Below are positions 47,599 to 57,712 of a stretch of 64,000 nt of DNA, piece after piece; positions within the stretch are counted from its first letter, which is position 1; every line of letters starts with the position of its first letter. A program made the position numbers and the translations under genes. Origin of the DNA: JANXQG01 sp963804375 (GTDB taxonomy: Bacteria > Planctomycetota > Planctomycetia > Pirellulales > Thermoguttaceae); assembly GCA_963804375.1 (NCBI GenBank), contig CAWDQE010000014.1, positions 1,860,001 through 1,924,000 on the forward strand, read 5' to 3'. Below the pieces are notes generated by a model. The model saw nothing but the letters and a program-made list of their open reading frames with translations, had not been told where the DNA came from and made no database searches.

Positions 47599-47964
47599 AT
47601 GGGTATTCGCGTTTTGATGGCCGACGATTCCAAGACGATGCGCACGATCATTCGGCGTTCGTTGCAGGCGGTGGGCGTGAACAACGCGACCGAGGCCGGC
47701 GACGGCAACGAGGCCATCGCCCTGTTCAAGGCGGGGGAATTCGATCTCGTTTTGACCGACTGGAACATGCCCGGCCAACCGGGCGTTGAGGTCGCCCGCG
47801 CGATTCGCGCCCAGGACGCGAAGGTTCCCATTATCATGATCACGACGGAAGCCGACAAAGAGCGGGTTGTCCAGGCCATCCAGGCGGGTGTGACCGACTA
47901 TCTCCTCAAGCCGTTCACCCCCGACGCACTCCGCGAAAAGCTCGCCAAGCACGGTTGCGGCTGA
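47599..47964 (+). CDS. Single-domain response regulator (CheY-like)
   Basis: 121 residues: one receiver domain. Acidic pocket ADDSKTM; phospho-acceptor Asp in DLVLTDWNMPGQPG; conserved Thr/Ser in IIMITTEADKE; conserved Lys in DYLLKPFTPD. The DWNMPG motif is shared with true CheY proteins of flagellar and chemotaxis systems. There is no output domain, so it acts by binding a partner such as the flagellar switch or a kinase. GAGGAGAAGG precedes the ATG at 47599. No chemotaxis genes are adjacent. Confidence 0.93.
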   Translation: MGIRVLMADDSKTMRTIIRRSLQAVGVNNATEAGDGNEAIALFKAGEFDLVLTDWNMPGQPGVEVARAIRAQDAKVPIIMITTEADKERVVQAIQAGVTDYLLKPFTPDALREKLAKHGCG

Positions 47965-48031
47965 CCGACTGGGGTCCGGGTGAAGAATAACGTCGCCATT
48001 TGACCAAGGGTGGCTAGGCGGCGCACTGCCG

Positions 48032-50547
48032 TCAGCCATGCCAGACCGTCCGCGTGCTTTCCATCGGCACGAAGGCCTCGGGGTGATGGGGGACGATCCT
48101 CGGCGTATAGTGCCCGGCGGGGCGAGCGGCGGGGACAACTGCTCGATACACGTGTCCGTTCACGACACCGTGGATTCGCCCTTCGCACTGCATGGGCACA
48201 CACACTTGCGGATGCCGGCACAGGGATCGGCGTACAACTGGACCTGCACGCAATCGGCGCCAAGCCCTCCCAGGAGGACGTGCACTTCGAAATGCCATTG
48301 ATCGTCGACTTGATGCACGGCCACGCGGCCAAATCGCATGCTCTGCCACTCGTCGTCGATCTTGGCCAGCCAGTCTTCCAGGGCACACGCCAAGCGGGCA
48401 TTCCGGGAACAACGCCGCGAATAGGCCTTGGCGGCCGGCAGATAGGCCTGCTCCACATACTCGCGCACCATCCGATCGCTGGAGAACTGCGCGGTCAAAC
48501 GCGTCATGCTGCTCCGCACGCGAGTAATCCAGGCCCGCGGGATTCCCCCTTCGTCGCGCTCGTAGAACTCCCGTGTAATTTCATTCTCCAAGAGCGCGTA
48601 GAGCGCGTTGGCGTCGTCCACATCGCCTTCGCCCTGATGCTCGCGCTCGCCGCCGATGGCCCAACCGACTTCGGACGTATAGGCTTCCGGCCACCAGCCG
48701 TCCAGGACCGAGCAGTGCAGCCCGCCGTTGACCAGCATTTTCATCCCGCTCGTGCCGCAAGCCTCCGCTGGCCGCCGCGGATTGTTGATCCACACGTCGA
48801 CGCCTGCGGCAAAGTTCTGGGCGAGCACCATGTCGTAGTCTTCCAGGAAAACGGCCCGGCCGCGCACGTCCTGGCGCCACGAAAACACGGCCATTTGCTG
48901 GATCATCGCCTTGCCGCCGTCGTCGCTGGGATGCGCCTTGCCGGCCACGATAATCTGCACCGGGCGCTGGGCGTTGCAGAGGATCCTCGCGAAACGGTCG
49001 CGGTCGGCCAATAGCAGGTTTGGCCTTTTGTATTCGGCGAAACGTCGCGCGAAGCCCAGCGTCAAGACGTTCGGGTCGAGAACATGGCGTGCTTCCTGGA
49101 TCACCGCTTCCGCGGAGTTGCGCTCGCGGCGCTGCCGCTCCAGGCGCTGGCGGACGTAATCGACCAGCGTCTTGCGGGCGTCGGCGCGGTAGTCCCAGAG
49201 CTGCTCGTCGGACAACCCCTCCACGGCCTTGGCGGCGGCTTCCAGGTCGCCTAGCCACGGCCGGTCGGAGCCGTAGGCCTGCCTCCACAGCTTGTTGGCC
49301 GGTTCCGAATGCCAGGTCGGCACGTGCACGCCATTGGTGACGTGTCCGACGGGGACCTGCGCCTCGGGCCAGCCGGGAAAGAGCACGTGGAACAAGGTCC
49401 GGCTGACACGGCCGTGCAGCCGCGCCACGCCGTTGGCGTGGCAGCAGCCCCGCATCGCCAGGTAGGCCATGTTGAACGGTTCGCTCGAATCGCCGGGGTC
49501 TTTGCGGCCCAGCGCCAGGAATTGCTCGGGAGCCAGTCCCGTCTCGCGGACAAAGGGTTCCGTGTACTTGATCACCAGCGCCGGATCGAAGCGGTCAAAG
49601 GCGGCTTCGACCGGCGTGTGGGTCGTAAACACGTTGCCGGCCCGTGTGGCCCGCAGGGCGACCGGGAACGAGACGCCATGTTGGCTGGCAAAGCTGGACG
49701 CGCGCGCCAGCACCGCGAACGCCGCGTGCCCCTCATTCAAATGGCAGACCTGCACGTCGATTCCCAACTCCTCCAGCAGGCGCCAGCCGCCGACGCCCAG
49801 CACGATTTCCTGGAGCAACCGCTTCTCCTTGCCTGCCGCGTACAGGTTGGCCGTGATGCCGCGGTCCCAGGGACTGTTCAAGGGGTGGTTGCTGTCCAGC
49901 AAATACAGGTATACTTTGCCCACCTGCGCCCGCCAAATCCGCAGGAAGAGCGTGCGTCCGGGCAGGTCCAGCCGCACCCGCGGCCAGCGACCATCGGGGT
50001 CGAGCACCGGCGTGACGGGCAGCGAGCTTGGGTCGTTGAAGGGAAAGGCTTCCAGTTGCCAACCGTTTTCGGCCAGAACCTGCCGGAAGTACCCTTGCTG
50101 GTACAGCAGCCCGATGCCCACGATCGGCACATTCAAGTCGCTGGCGCTCTTCAAATGATCGCCAGCCAAGATTCCCAGACCGCCCGAGTAAATCGGTAGT
50201 GCCTCGGCCAGACCGAATTCCATGCTGAAATAGGCCACGCCTTTGAGTTCCGAGTTGGCATGGTTCTCGCGGAACCAGCCCGGGCTTTGCATGTAGTGCT
50301 CCTGCCGGTCCAACCAGTTCCTCAGCTCGCCGATCAACGTCTCGTCCGCCGCCGCCTGTTCCAGAAGCTCTTGATGCGCGTGCTGCAGGACCATGAACGG
50401 ATTGTTGCAGCGAACCCAGGCATCGGGATCCAGCCGACGCCAGATGTTCGACATCGTCTTGCTTCCGATCAACCGCAGATCGAAAGCGAGTTCAGTCAAG
50501 CGTTCGAGCTGCTTGGGAACAGGTCGTCGCACATAATCGGAAGACAT
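48032..50547 (-). pseudogene. glgP: Alpha-glucan (glycogen/starch) phosphorylase, one frameshift near 48218
   Basis: GT35 family of the short bacterial/archaeal type. ATG 50545-50547 has GAGG upstream. Conserved blocks: VAYFSMEFGLAEALPIYSGG, VCHLNEGHAAFAVL, FTTHTPVEAAFDRFDP, FARRFAEYKRPNLLLADRDR, IIVAGKAHPSDDGGKAMIQQ, and the PLP lysine block PAEACGTSGMKMLVNGGLHC. The frame changes at LYADP, and the true tail is VCVPMQCEGRIHGVVNG to FVPMESTRTVWHG in the next frame, ending at 48032. Rejoined length is about 838 residues. It releases glucose-1-phosphate from alpha-1,4-glucans with phosphate. The break may be a consensus error. Confidence 0.88.
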
Positions 50548-50945
50548 GGTATGCCTCGCTGCTGGGAAAGGGATTTAGGATGGTTTCAAGCAACTCACCG
50601 CCGACACGAGGTAGTGGGCCAGATGGTAGGGGCAAACCCCTTGTATAGCGGCGGCGCCGAGCATAAGCAAGGGAAGGAGGCCATTTTCACAAAATGCTAA
50701 CCGATGCGAGGATGGTTCCTGGGGGGCTTTCTTCCGCCAGTTGTTCGTCGCGTTGCGCAAACGTAGAATAGCGGTAGTTCAGTCGATCTCCGGCTTGGGT
50801 TGCGAGTCGCGGGAGGAACCTCGTGAGCCTCTCTCATGCCGGAAGTCAGCCGTTTTCGCGGGATCATTCTCCGAATGCACTATCGAGACCACGCGCCTCC
50901 ACACTTTCACGATGAAACCCGAACACGAAACCGGAAGGAATCACA
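50548..50945. other. Gap between glgP and the MazG-like gene
   Basis: About 400 bases with divergent genes on each side (glgP minus, MazG-like plus). It must contain promoters for both. No confident promoter, repeat or RNA structure was recognised. Confidence 0.35.
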
Positions 50946-51320
50946 ATGGCCGGACGGAACGACGCCGAAACGACGCTCCAAGAGGTAAAAAACGTGATTG
51001 CCCAGTTCACGGCCGACCGCGATTGGCAGCAGTTTCACAGCGCCAAGAACGTGGCCATGGCCCTCGTTTCCGAGGCGGCGGAACTAATGGCTCATTTCCG
51101 CTGGAGCGAACCTGGCGGGGGCGCGGCTGTCCTGAACGATGCGCAGTCGCTGCGGGAAATCCGCCACGAGGTGGCCGACGTGCTGTTGCTGCTGGCCGAG
51201 TTCGCCAATGTGGCGGGAATCGACATGGCCCTAGCCGTGCAAGAGAAGATGGAGATCAACGCCGAACGCTACTCGGTCGAGAAAGCGCGGGGAACGGCAC
51301 GAAAGTACGATCGGCTGTAA
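50946..51320 (+). CDS. MazG-like nucleotide pyrophosphohydrolase
   Basis: 124 residues. Helices carry the metal-binding EXXE...EXXD pattern: VSEAAELMAHFRW and IRHEVADVLLLLAEFANVAG. This is the MazG-like/RS21-C6 (dCTP pyrophosphatase) group, which hydrolyses noncanonical or excess nucleoside triphosphates to monophosphates. The segment DWQQFHSAKNVAMAL is typical of the group. AAGGA lies upstream of ATG 50946. It is cytoplasmic. The stop codon is three bases from the convergent heparinase-like gene. Confidence 0.88.
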   Translation: MAGRNDAETTLQEVKNVIAQFTADRDWQQFHSAKNVAMALVSEAAELMAHFRWSEPGGGAAVLNDAQSLREIRHEVADVLLLLAEFANVAGIDMALAVQEKMEINAERYSVEKARGTARKYDRL

Positions 51321-51323
51321 CGA

Positions 51324-53234
51324 TTACCACTCCGCCAACGGTCGGACCTTTGGCAGGGCAACCTCGCCCTGGCCATCGCGCGGGATGAAGACCACGGTCA
51401 ACCGCAACTCCTTGCTGCCGGGCAGATGGATCGCCAGTTTGCGGATGCCGTCGTTGCTCTTCTGCCCTGCGGGATTGGGCGACGTGGGAAACGGCTCGGC
51501 GGGCCGAATTTCGAAACGGGCGGAGGCCGGCGCCAGGATGCGGGCTTCCAACTGCTTGCCGCCAAGCGTGAGCGCGGCCTTCCGCTCGTCGCCTTCCAGG
51601 CCAACCGCGGCCGGCGTGTGCATGAACCACCAGACATCGGCCTGCGCGGCCTCGATCTCGTCCTGCACGATTACATAACGGCGATCGACCAGGACCACGC
51701 CGCGCTGGACGCTCTTCGCCCGCTTGCCGTAGGCCCTCGTCAGGTCGGCGACGGCGAAGGCCCGCTCCGGTTGCGAGGCGAAACGCCGGATTCCACAAGC
51801 CGCCTTGGGGTCCTGGTCGGGGCCGGCCGCCGGATCGATGACCAGCGTGTTGTGTCCCTCGGCCCGCAGACGATAGTAGTCGTAACGCTGCGAACCAAAG
51901 TAGCCGGGCAGGTTGTAGTTGTCGGCCCCCAGATCGACGGCCCAGCGCTGGCCCAAGGCATCGAGCACAAACGAACCGATGTCGAGATGCTGGTGATTGA
52001 ACGTGTGCGAACGGGCCTGGATGCCGACGAACACCACCTGCGGGTCATTCCAGCGGCTCCGCAGCGTGACCACTTCGACGTTCCGCCAGTACCGGTCCAG
52101 GGGCAAGCCCGCGGGCACCATGTACTCATGGTCGTCTGGACCTTTTCCCGGCGATTGGTACCAAATCATAGCCGCGGCGGTGGGCTGTCGGGTCGCGGCC
52201 CCGAACCACGTGGCAGCCGGTAGTTGGAAGCGGCGGCCCAGCCACAACAGACAATCGGAACGCCCGGCATGCTCGGAGCTATCGGCAAAATTGAAGCAGC
52301 GGTTGTCGCCATTCGTCATGTACAAGGGAAACAGCGCGGTCTGCGCGAAACCGGGGAACTTCGACAGCCCAAAATCGGTGCCCACGGCCGATTCCAGACC
52401 GGCGAGCATGGTGACGTTGTAGCTGGTGGCATACGCCCAATAGCCGGGCCCTTCGCCCCAGCCGCCGTCGGGGGCATAGCTTTGCATGGCCAACTGCACG
52501 CTCGTGAGTGCGTGGTGCAGGATCTTGCCGCACAATTCCGGCTGCTCATCGCCGATGGCCAAGGCCCCGACCGTCAGCCCGCCGTTGCAGACCTGGTTCC
52601 AATTGTGAACGTCGCGATGCCAGCCGCTGCGGGATTCATAGACCCGCAGTCCCGGCTTCAGGCCCATCTCGACGATCGCCTTGCGGATCGTTTCCCGCTG
52701 CGGCCCGCTCCATTGGTCGTAGAGCCAGTCGTAGGCGATGGCCAAGGCGTGCGTCATTTCGGCCGTGTCGAGGAAGTGTCGCGGATTGAAGTCGGGGAAC
52801 CCGGCCACGGTTTGCAACTCCTGCCAGAGGCGGTCGACGTAGCGCTGGTCGCCGTGCAGGCGATAGGCCAGGGCAAGCGTATAGCTGTGCTGGAGCATGC
52901 GGCGACTGGTGTCCAGCAGCCGCAGGCCGTCGGGCAGGACGTGCTCGGGCAATTTCGCGGTCAGGCACCGATTGGCGTCGCGATGCAGTTGGATGTCCCA
53001 TTGCTTGAGCACGGGATCGGTCGCGATCTTCTTCCGCAGGGCCTCGAAGCCGGCCGCGTCGGTCAACAACCGCGGATGCTGCCGCTTGATAGCACGGGCC
53101 AGCTCCTCGGCTGAAGGGATGGTAATCGCGGGTCGCGGGGGCGTTTCCGCAGCCTTCGCACGGGCAAGTTGAAAGGCGGGGGCGAGCAGGCTTATAACGG
53201 CAAAGATTGCAGCCAGGCGGATGGATCGCAACAT
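51324..53234 (-). CDS. Secreted heparinase II/III-family protein (polysaccharide lyase-like)
   Basis: 636 residues. Sec leader MLRSIRLAAIFAVISLLAPA (ATG 53232-53234, GAGG upstream). An (alpha/alpha)n toroid follows with RHFLDTAEMTHALAIAYDWL, VHNWNQVCNGGLTVGALAIG, and SYAPDGGWGEGPGYWAYATS. The beta-sandwich region has RSHTFNHQHLDIGSFVLDAL and RLRAEGHNTLVIDP, the conserved block of heparinase II/III. Lyase catalytic Tyr/His candidates are in GYWAYATSYN and NHQHLD. The substrate is probably an acidic polysaccharide. An insertion DDHEYMVPA, encoded by a palindrome-core copy at 52113-52136, lies in the linker between the domains. Confidence 0.85.
   Translation of the reverse strand: MLRSIRLAAIFAVISLLAPAFQLARAKAAETPPRPAITIPSAEELARAIKRQHPRLLTDAAGFEALRKKIATDPVLKQWDIQLHRDANRCLTAKLPEHVLPDGLRLLDTSRRMLQHSYTLALAYRLHGDQRYVDRLWQELQTVAGFPDFNPRHFLDTAEMTHALAIAYDWLYDQWSGPQRETIRKAIVEMGLKPGLRVYESRSGWHRDVHNWNQVCNGGLTVGALAIGDEQPELCGKILHHALTSVQLAMQSYAPDGGWGEGPGYWAYATSYNVTMLAGLESAVGTDFGLSKFPGFAQTALFPLYMTNGDNRCFNFADSSEHAGRSDCLLWLGRRFQLPAATWFGAATRQPTAAAMIWYQSPGKGPDDHEYMVPAGLPLDRYWRNVEVVTLRSRWNDPQVVFVGIQARSHTFNHQHLDIGSFVLDALGQRWAVDLGADNYNLPGYFGSQRYDYYRLRAEGHNTLVIDPAAGPDQDPKAACGIRRFASQPERAFAVADLTRAYGKRAKSVQRGVVLVDRRYVIVQDEIEAAQADVWWFMHTPAAVGLEGDERKAALTLGGKQLEARILAPASARFEIRPAEPFPTSPNPAGQKSNDGIRKLAIHLPGSKELRLTVVFIPRDGQGEVALPKVRPLAEW
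52113..52136. repeat. Palindrome-core copy inside the heparinase-like gene
   Basis: The plus strand reads GGGCACCATGTACTCATGGT then CGTC. It matches the intergenic copy at 32275-32298 (GGGCACCATGTACCCATGGT) with one difference. It encodes DDHEYMVPA in the host protein without breaking the frame. Confidence 0.75.
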
Positions 53235-53337
53235 AAGGGACCTCGTGGCAGGAGTGGAATCAGGCGGGATGACCGTATCGTAATTCGACCGCGGCCGGTT
53301 CGCAAGGGTGTACGGCACTCATCGCGGCGAAGAGCGC

Positions 53338-53363
53338 GTAGGCCGGAACAAGCTTCGGCCTAG
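53338..53363. repeat. Short GTAGGCCGGAAC-type hairpin
   Basis: GTAGGCCGGAACAAGCTTCG closes with GGCCTAG. It is a shortened member of the family at 275-433 and 30712-30839, next to a decayed gene. Confidence 0.6.
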
Positions 53364-53383
53364 ACTACCCTTTGGTTTCCGGG

Positions 53384-53604
53384 TTACTGGCTCGGATTCT
53401 CCAACAGCTCCCGCAAGCGGTCGCTCAAAACCTGGGGGAAACGGGAAAGCCAGGATTCGTCGATAAGGCCAACCTCAATCATGTCCAGGAGATGCACCTT
53501 GTCTTTCAGCCGATAAGAATTCAGTTTCATGCGCATAATTCCATCGACTCCCGAATCCTTTGCCAGAGCTTATCGCCGACGATATGCAGCGCCAATGTAG
53601 TCAT
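53384..53604 (-). pseudogene. Small conserved protein, C-terminal part, split in two frames
   Basis: Two overlapping minus frames: MTTLALHIVGDKLWQRIRES (ATG 53602-53604, AAGGG upstream, stop at 53527-53529), then MRMKLNSYRLKDKVHLLDMI and VGLIDESWLSRF to LLENPSQ (ending 53384). The LKDKVHLLDMIEVGLID block recurs in small planctomycete proteins and at the end of nucleotidyltransferase-like proteins. Joined they would give ~85 residues. It is probably one frameshifted small gene of unknown function, perhaps part of a toxin-antitoxin-like locus. Confidence 0.4.
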
Positions 53605-53692
53605 CGACTCGTCACCCTTGTATCGTAGGACACGTTGATCGATATGACATTGAAGGTAACGTGACCGCGGATCAATGTCAAGAATAATATGG

Positions 53693-56600
53693 CTACTCCC
53701 CGTCGGCCTCCTCCCGCCTTGCCGCCAACCGCTCGCTGCACCACTGGATGACGTTATAGAAGACCGGCGTGAGGAAGATGCCGAAGAGCGTCACGCCCAG
53801 CATGCCGGCGAAGACGGCCGTGCCCAGCGTGCGGCGCATCTCCGCCCCGGCGCCGACCGAGACCACCAACGGCAGCACGCCCAGGATAAAGGCGAAGGAA
53901 GTCATCATGATCGGCCGCAGACGCAGCTTGCAGGCCGCCAGCGTCGCCTGGCGGCGCGGTTCCCCGGCCAACGATTGGTGCTTCGCGTACTCGACGATCA
54001 AGATCGCGTTCTTGCAGGCCAGGCCGACCAGCACCACGAAGCCGATCTGGGTGAAGATATTGACGTCCATCCGCGCCATGGCCACGCCCGCGATGGAACA
54101 CAGCAGGCACATTGGCACCACGAGGATCACCGCCAGCGGCAACGACCAGCTTTCATACTGCGCGGCCAGCACGAGGAACACCAACACCACGGCCAGCACG
54201 AAAACATACATCGCCGTATTGCCCGTTTCGAGCTGCAGCATGGCCAGCTCGGTCCATTCGGACCGCATGGCGGGGACGAGCTGATCGTTGGTCACCTGCT
54301 GCATCTGGGCGATGGCTTCGCCGGAACTGACGCCCGGGGCGGGCCCGCCGTTGATGGGCGCCGCGGGATACATGTTGTAGCGATAGATCATCACCGGGCC
54401 GCTGGTCCCGCGGACGCTCGCGAACGAGCCCAGCGGCACCATCGTCCCGGCGTTGTTGCGGACCTTGTACTGCTTGATGTCCTCGACCTGCTTGCGGTAC
54501 TGGGCGTCGGCCTGGACGTTCACCTGCCAGGTGCGGCCGAAACGGTTGAAATCGTTGACGTACAGCGAGCCGAGGTAGACCTGCAACATGTTGAAGACCT
54601 CGGTCATGGAGACGCCCTTGGTCTTGACCCGATCGCGGTCGATGTCCAGGTAGAGCCAGGGGGTGTCGGCGCGGAAGCTGCTGAACATGCCTTGCAGGCC
54701 GCGACCCGGACCCAGGGTACTGGGTGCCCCACCGGGTACCCCGTCGCTGCCGGCGTGGTCGACAATCTTCTCGCCAACTTGCTGCAGTGCAGCCAGGCCC
54801 ACGTCGCCGCGGTCTTCGATGATGATCTTGAAGCCGCCCGCCGTGCCCAGGCCGTCGACCGGCGGGGCCCCGAAGACGCCCACCAGGCCTTCCTTGATCT
54901 CATCCTGGAATTTGGCCTGGAGCGTGGCGGCGATCACCTCGCCGGAGAGCCCGCGGGCCGACCGCTCGTGGAAATCGTCGAGCATGACGTACATCGCGCC
55001 GAAGTTCGGCGCGTTGGCGCCCAGCAGGATCGACTGGCCGGCGATGGCCACGGTGTGCTTGACGCCGTCGGTCTTGCCGGCGATTTCCTCGATGCGTTCC
55101 ATGACCTTCGTGGTCCGCTCCACGGAGGCCGCGTCGGGGAGCTGGATGTTCACCAGCAGATAGCCCTTGTCCTGCATGGGAATGAAGCCCGAAGGCGAGT
55201 TCGTGAAGCCCCAGTAGGTCAGGTACAGCAGTCCGCCGTAAACCAAGAGCACCAGGAGGCTGACTCGCAAGGCTCCGCCCACCAGGCGGGTGTAGCCTTC
55301 CGTGGCCCAGGCAAAGCCCACGTTGAACCGCCGGAAAAGGAACCCCAGAACCCGATCCAGCGGCCAGGCCGCCGCAAGGAACACCATGGCCCCCGCGGCG
55401 GCCACCGCCAGCGCCAGCCTGAGGGAAAAGCCGGCCGCTTGCGGGTTCCACCCGGGCAAAGCCAAGGTGCCGCAGAGTTGCGTGGCCCAGGGCATCAGGA
55501 AACGATAGGCCAGCCCCGCGCCCAGGAACGGATAGACGGCGATCGGCAACACCCCGCCATGCTCTTCCTCCTCCTGCTCGCGGGTCCGCAGCAGCAGCGC
55601 GGAAAGCGCCGGGCTGAGCGTCAGCGAATTGAACGCCGAAATCACCGTCGACACGGCGATCGTCAAGGCGAACTGGCGAAAGAACTGCCCGGTGATGCCG
55701 CTGATGAATGCGCAGGGCACGAACACTGCACTGAGCACCAAGCCCACCGCGATCACCGGCCCGGAGACCTGGCTCATGGCCTTGATCGTGGCCTCCTTGG
55801 GCGGCAGGCCGGCCTCGATGTGGTGCTGCACGGCCTCGACCACGACGATGGCGTCGTCGACCACGATGCCGATGGCCAGCACCAGGCCGAAGAGCGTGAG
55901 GTTGTTGAGGCTGAAACCCATGGCCGCCATCACGGCGAACGTGCCGATCACGGCCACGGGCACGGCCACCAGCGGAATGATCGCCGAGCGCCAGTTCTGC
56001 AGGAACAAGAGCACGACGAAGGCCACCAGCAGCACGGCGTCGATGAGCGTGAGAAAGACCTCGCGGATCGATTCCGTGATGAAGGGCGTCGTGTCGTAGA
56101 CGATCGAGTACTCCAGCCCTTCGGGGAACCGCTGGCTGAGCTCCTCCATCTTGTCCCGCACCAGTTTGGCCGTCTTCAAGGCATTGGTGCCGGGCAACTG
56201 GTAGATGGAGAGGGCCACCGACGGCTTGCCGTCCAGCGTGCAGGTCTGGTCGTAGCCTTGGGCCCCCAGCTCGATGCGGGCCACGTCGCGCACGCGGACA
56301 AGCCGCCCCTGGGCGTCGGTCTTGATCGTCATGTCGGCGAACTGCTCCACGTCGACCAATCGGCCCAGCGTGGTCATGGTATATTGGAACACCTGGCCGC
56401 TGGGCACCGGGGGCTGGCCGATCTGCCCGGCTGCCACCTGGGCGTTCTGTTGCTGGACCGTGGCGATCACGTCGCTGGCCGTGAGGTTCAGCTTCGACAT
56501 CTTCTTGGGGTCCAACCAGAGCCGCATGCTGTAGTCGCGCTGTCCCAGATACGTGATATCGCCCACGCCCGGCAGCCGGCCCAACTCGTCGCGCAACTGG

Positions 56601-57082
56601 ATCGTGGCGTAGTTGCTCAGGTACAGGTTGCCGCGGGTTCTGTCGGGCGAGGAGAGGTTGACGATCATCAGCACGTTGGGCGACTTCTTCTTGACCGCTA
56701 CGCCTTTGCGCATCACCAGGTCGGGCAAAATCGGCAGCGCCATGGCCACGCGGTTTTGCACCAGCACCTGGGCCATGTTCAGGTCGACTCCCAGCTTGAA
56801 GGTCACCGTGAGCGTGTACGTGCCGTCGTTGGTGCACTGCGACGACATGTACATCATGCCCTCCACGCCGTTGACCTGCTGCTCGACGGGCGCGGCCACG
56901 GTGTCGGCCACCGTCTGCGCGTCGGCGCCGGGGTACGCCGCCGAGACCTCCACCGTGGGCGGCGTGATCTCCGGGTACTGGGCGATGGGCAGCGTGAACA
57001 CGGCGATCAACCCGCCCAGCGTGACGATGATCGACAACACCGAAGCGAAGATCGGCCGATAGATGAAGAAGCGTGAGAACAT
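53693..57082 (-). CDS. RND efflux pump, HAE1 (AcrB-like) family, last gene of the efflux operon
   Basis: 1129 residues. Start MFSRFFIYRPIFASVLSIIV (ATG 57080-57082). HAE1 landmarks: YPEITPPTVEVSAAYPGADA; the TM4 proton-relay acids in VLAIGIVVDDAIVVVEAVQH; FNSLTLSPALSALLLRTREQ; GFIPMQDKGYLL before the second periplasmic domain; and GLACKNAILIVEYAKHQSLA. It exports toxic hydrophobic compounds using proton influx, with an adaptor and an outer-membrane channel. It is ~80-90 residues longer than AcrB because of extra hydrophobic segments between TM6 and TM7. A repeat-core insertion encodes DGVPGGAPSTLGPG in the second periplasmic domain. It is the second pump of the operon. Confidence 0.95.
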   Translation of the reverse strand: MFSRFFIYRPIFASVLSIIVTLGGLIAVFTLPIAQYPEITPPTVEVSAAYPGADAQTVADTVAAPVEQQVNGVEGMMYMSSQCTNDGTYTLTVTFKLGVDLNMAQVLVQNRVAMALPILPDLVMRKGVAVKKKSPNVLMIVNLSSPDRTRGNLYLSNYATIQLRDELGRLPGVGDITYLGQRDYSMRLWLDPKKMSKLNLTASDVIATVQQQNAQVAAGQIGQPPVPSGQVFQYTMTTLGRLVDVEQFADMTIKTDAQGRLVRVRDVARIELGAQGYDQTCTLDGKPSVALSIYQLPGTNALKTAKLVRDKMEELSQRFPEGLEYSIVYDTTPFITESIREVFLTLIDAVLLVAFVVLLFLQNWRSAIIPLVAVPVAVIGTFAVMAAMGFSLNNLTLFGLVLAIGIVVDDAIVVVEAVQHHIEAGLPPKEATIKAMSQVSGPVIAVGLVLSAVFVPCAFISGITGQFFRQFALTIAVSTVISAFNSLTLSPALSALLLRTREQEEEEHGGVLPIAVYPFLGAGLAYRFLMPWATQLCGTLALPGWNPQAAGFSLRLALAVAAAGAMVFLAAAWPLDRVLGFLFRRFNVGFAWATEGYTRLVGGALRVSLLVLLVYGGLLYLTYWGFTNSPSGFIPMQDKGYLLVNIQLPDAASVERTTKVMERIEEIAGKTDGVKHTVAIAGQSILLGANAPNFGAMYVMLDDFHERSARGLSGEVIAATLQAKFQDEIKEGLVGVFGAPPVDGLGTAGGFKIIIEDRGDVGLAALQQVGEKIVDHAGSDGVPGGAPSTLGPGRGLQGMFSSFRADTPWLYLDIDRDRVKTKGVSMTEVFNMLQVYLGSLYVNDFNRFGRTWQVNVQADAQYRKQVEDIKQYKVRNNAGTMVPLGSFASVRGTSGPVMIYRYNMYPAAPINGGPAPGVSSGEAIAQMQQVTNDQLVPAMRSEWTELAMLQLETGNTAMYVFVLAVVLVFLVLAAQYESWSLPLAVILVVPMCLLCSIAGVAMARMDVNIFTQIGFVVLVGLACKNAILIVEYAKHQSLAGEPRRQATLAACKLRLRPIMMTSFAFILGVLPLVVSVGAGAEMRRTLGTAVFAGMLGVTLFGIFLTPVFYNVIQWCSERLAARREEADGE
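54709..54743. repeat. Palindrome-core copy inside the first RND gene
   Basis: The plus strand reads GACCCAGGGTACTGGGTGCC and runs on into ACCGGGTACCCCG. On the coding strand it gives GVPGGAPSTLGP in frame. The paralogous pump lacks these residues at this site. Confidence 0.8.
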
Positions 57083-57100
57083 GGGGGCGGGGACGCGGAG

Positions 57101-57156
57101 ACGGGGTGAGGGGTGACGCGGTGAGGGGTGAGGGGTGAGGGGTGAGGGGTGACGCG
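57101..57156. repeat. G-rich minisatellite (GGGTGAG units)
   Basis: Five to six GTGAGGG/GGTGACGC-type units lie just upstream of the first RND gene start and within the 3' flank of the four-helix-bundle gene. They resemble the minisatellite at 62566-62665 near the adaptor gene. Confidence 0.75.
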
Positions 57157-57174
57157 GAGAGGAGGACAGGATGG

Positions 57175-57594
57175 TCAGCCTTGTCGCCCACGGGTTGTGC
57201 GGTGGCGCGGCGGCTCGTTGCAAATCGTCCATTGCTCCGGGTGTTCCGCCATTGTGACGAGCTGCGCAAGCATCTCGTCGCAGCGCTGATCGAGTTCATC
57301 GGCGTCTTGCGGTTTGACGTAGCAGCAGCGGCGAGCGACTTCGACCCAGGTTTGGGTTTCAGCAGCTTCCCCCTCGGCATCACTCAGTTTTGCTACGAAC
57401 GCTGCGGCGTAACGCCGCTTCCGCCACGCCTCGGCAGTATTGCTGGCCACCGAGCGCAATGCGCGACGGAACTGGTCGGTGAGCGAGTACCGCTCTTCGA
57501 CAGGAAACCTCTTGCTCAACTCAAAAATGCGCATCGCCAAATCCATCGCATTCTGCCAAACCCTCAGTTCCTTAAAGGATCGTATAGCCGCCAT
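57175..57594 (-). CDS. Four-helix-bundle protein (23S rRNA intervening-sequence type)
   Basis: 139 residues. FKELRVWQNAMDLAMRIFEL, then FPVEERYSLTDQFRRALRSV, then ASNTAEAWRKRRYAAAFVAK and TQTWVEVARRCCYV. This is the S23/IVP four-helix-bundle family, found inside 23S rRNA intervening sequences and as free genes in many environmental bacteria. Its role is unknown. It lies between two RND genes on the same strand, an insertion-like position within the efflux operon. Spacing is 92 bases to the pump downstream and 118 bases to the one upstream. Confidence 0.88.
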   Translation of the reverse strand: MAAIRSFKELRVWQNAMDLAMRIFELSKRFPVEERYSLTDQFRRALRSVASNTAEAWRKRRYAAAFVAKLSDAEGEAAETQTWVEVARRCCYVKPQDADELDQRCDEMLAQLVTMAEHPEQWTICNEPPRHRTTRGRQG

Positions 57595-57712
57595 GTCTTA
57601 TCTCCTCGTCTGTGTCTATGTTTGTTTGTATCACTACCTCAGTCTCCGTCTACGTCTCCGCGTCCCCCCTCTCCCTTCCCCCCTCTCCCCTCCCCGTGCC
57701 CCCCTCCCCGCG

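Noticed and set aside
54900..57383. 827-codon minus-strand open frame overlapping the first RND gene
   Set aside because: It is a shadow frame of the pump gene in high-GC DNA: Arg/Gly/His-rich, with no domain and no ribosome site.
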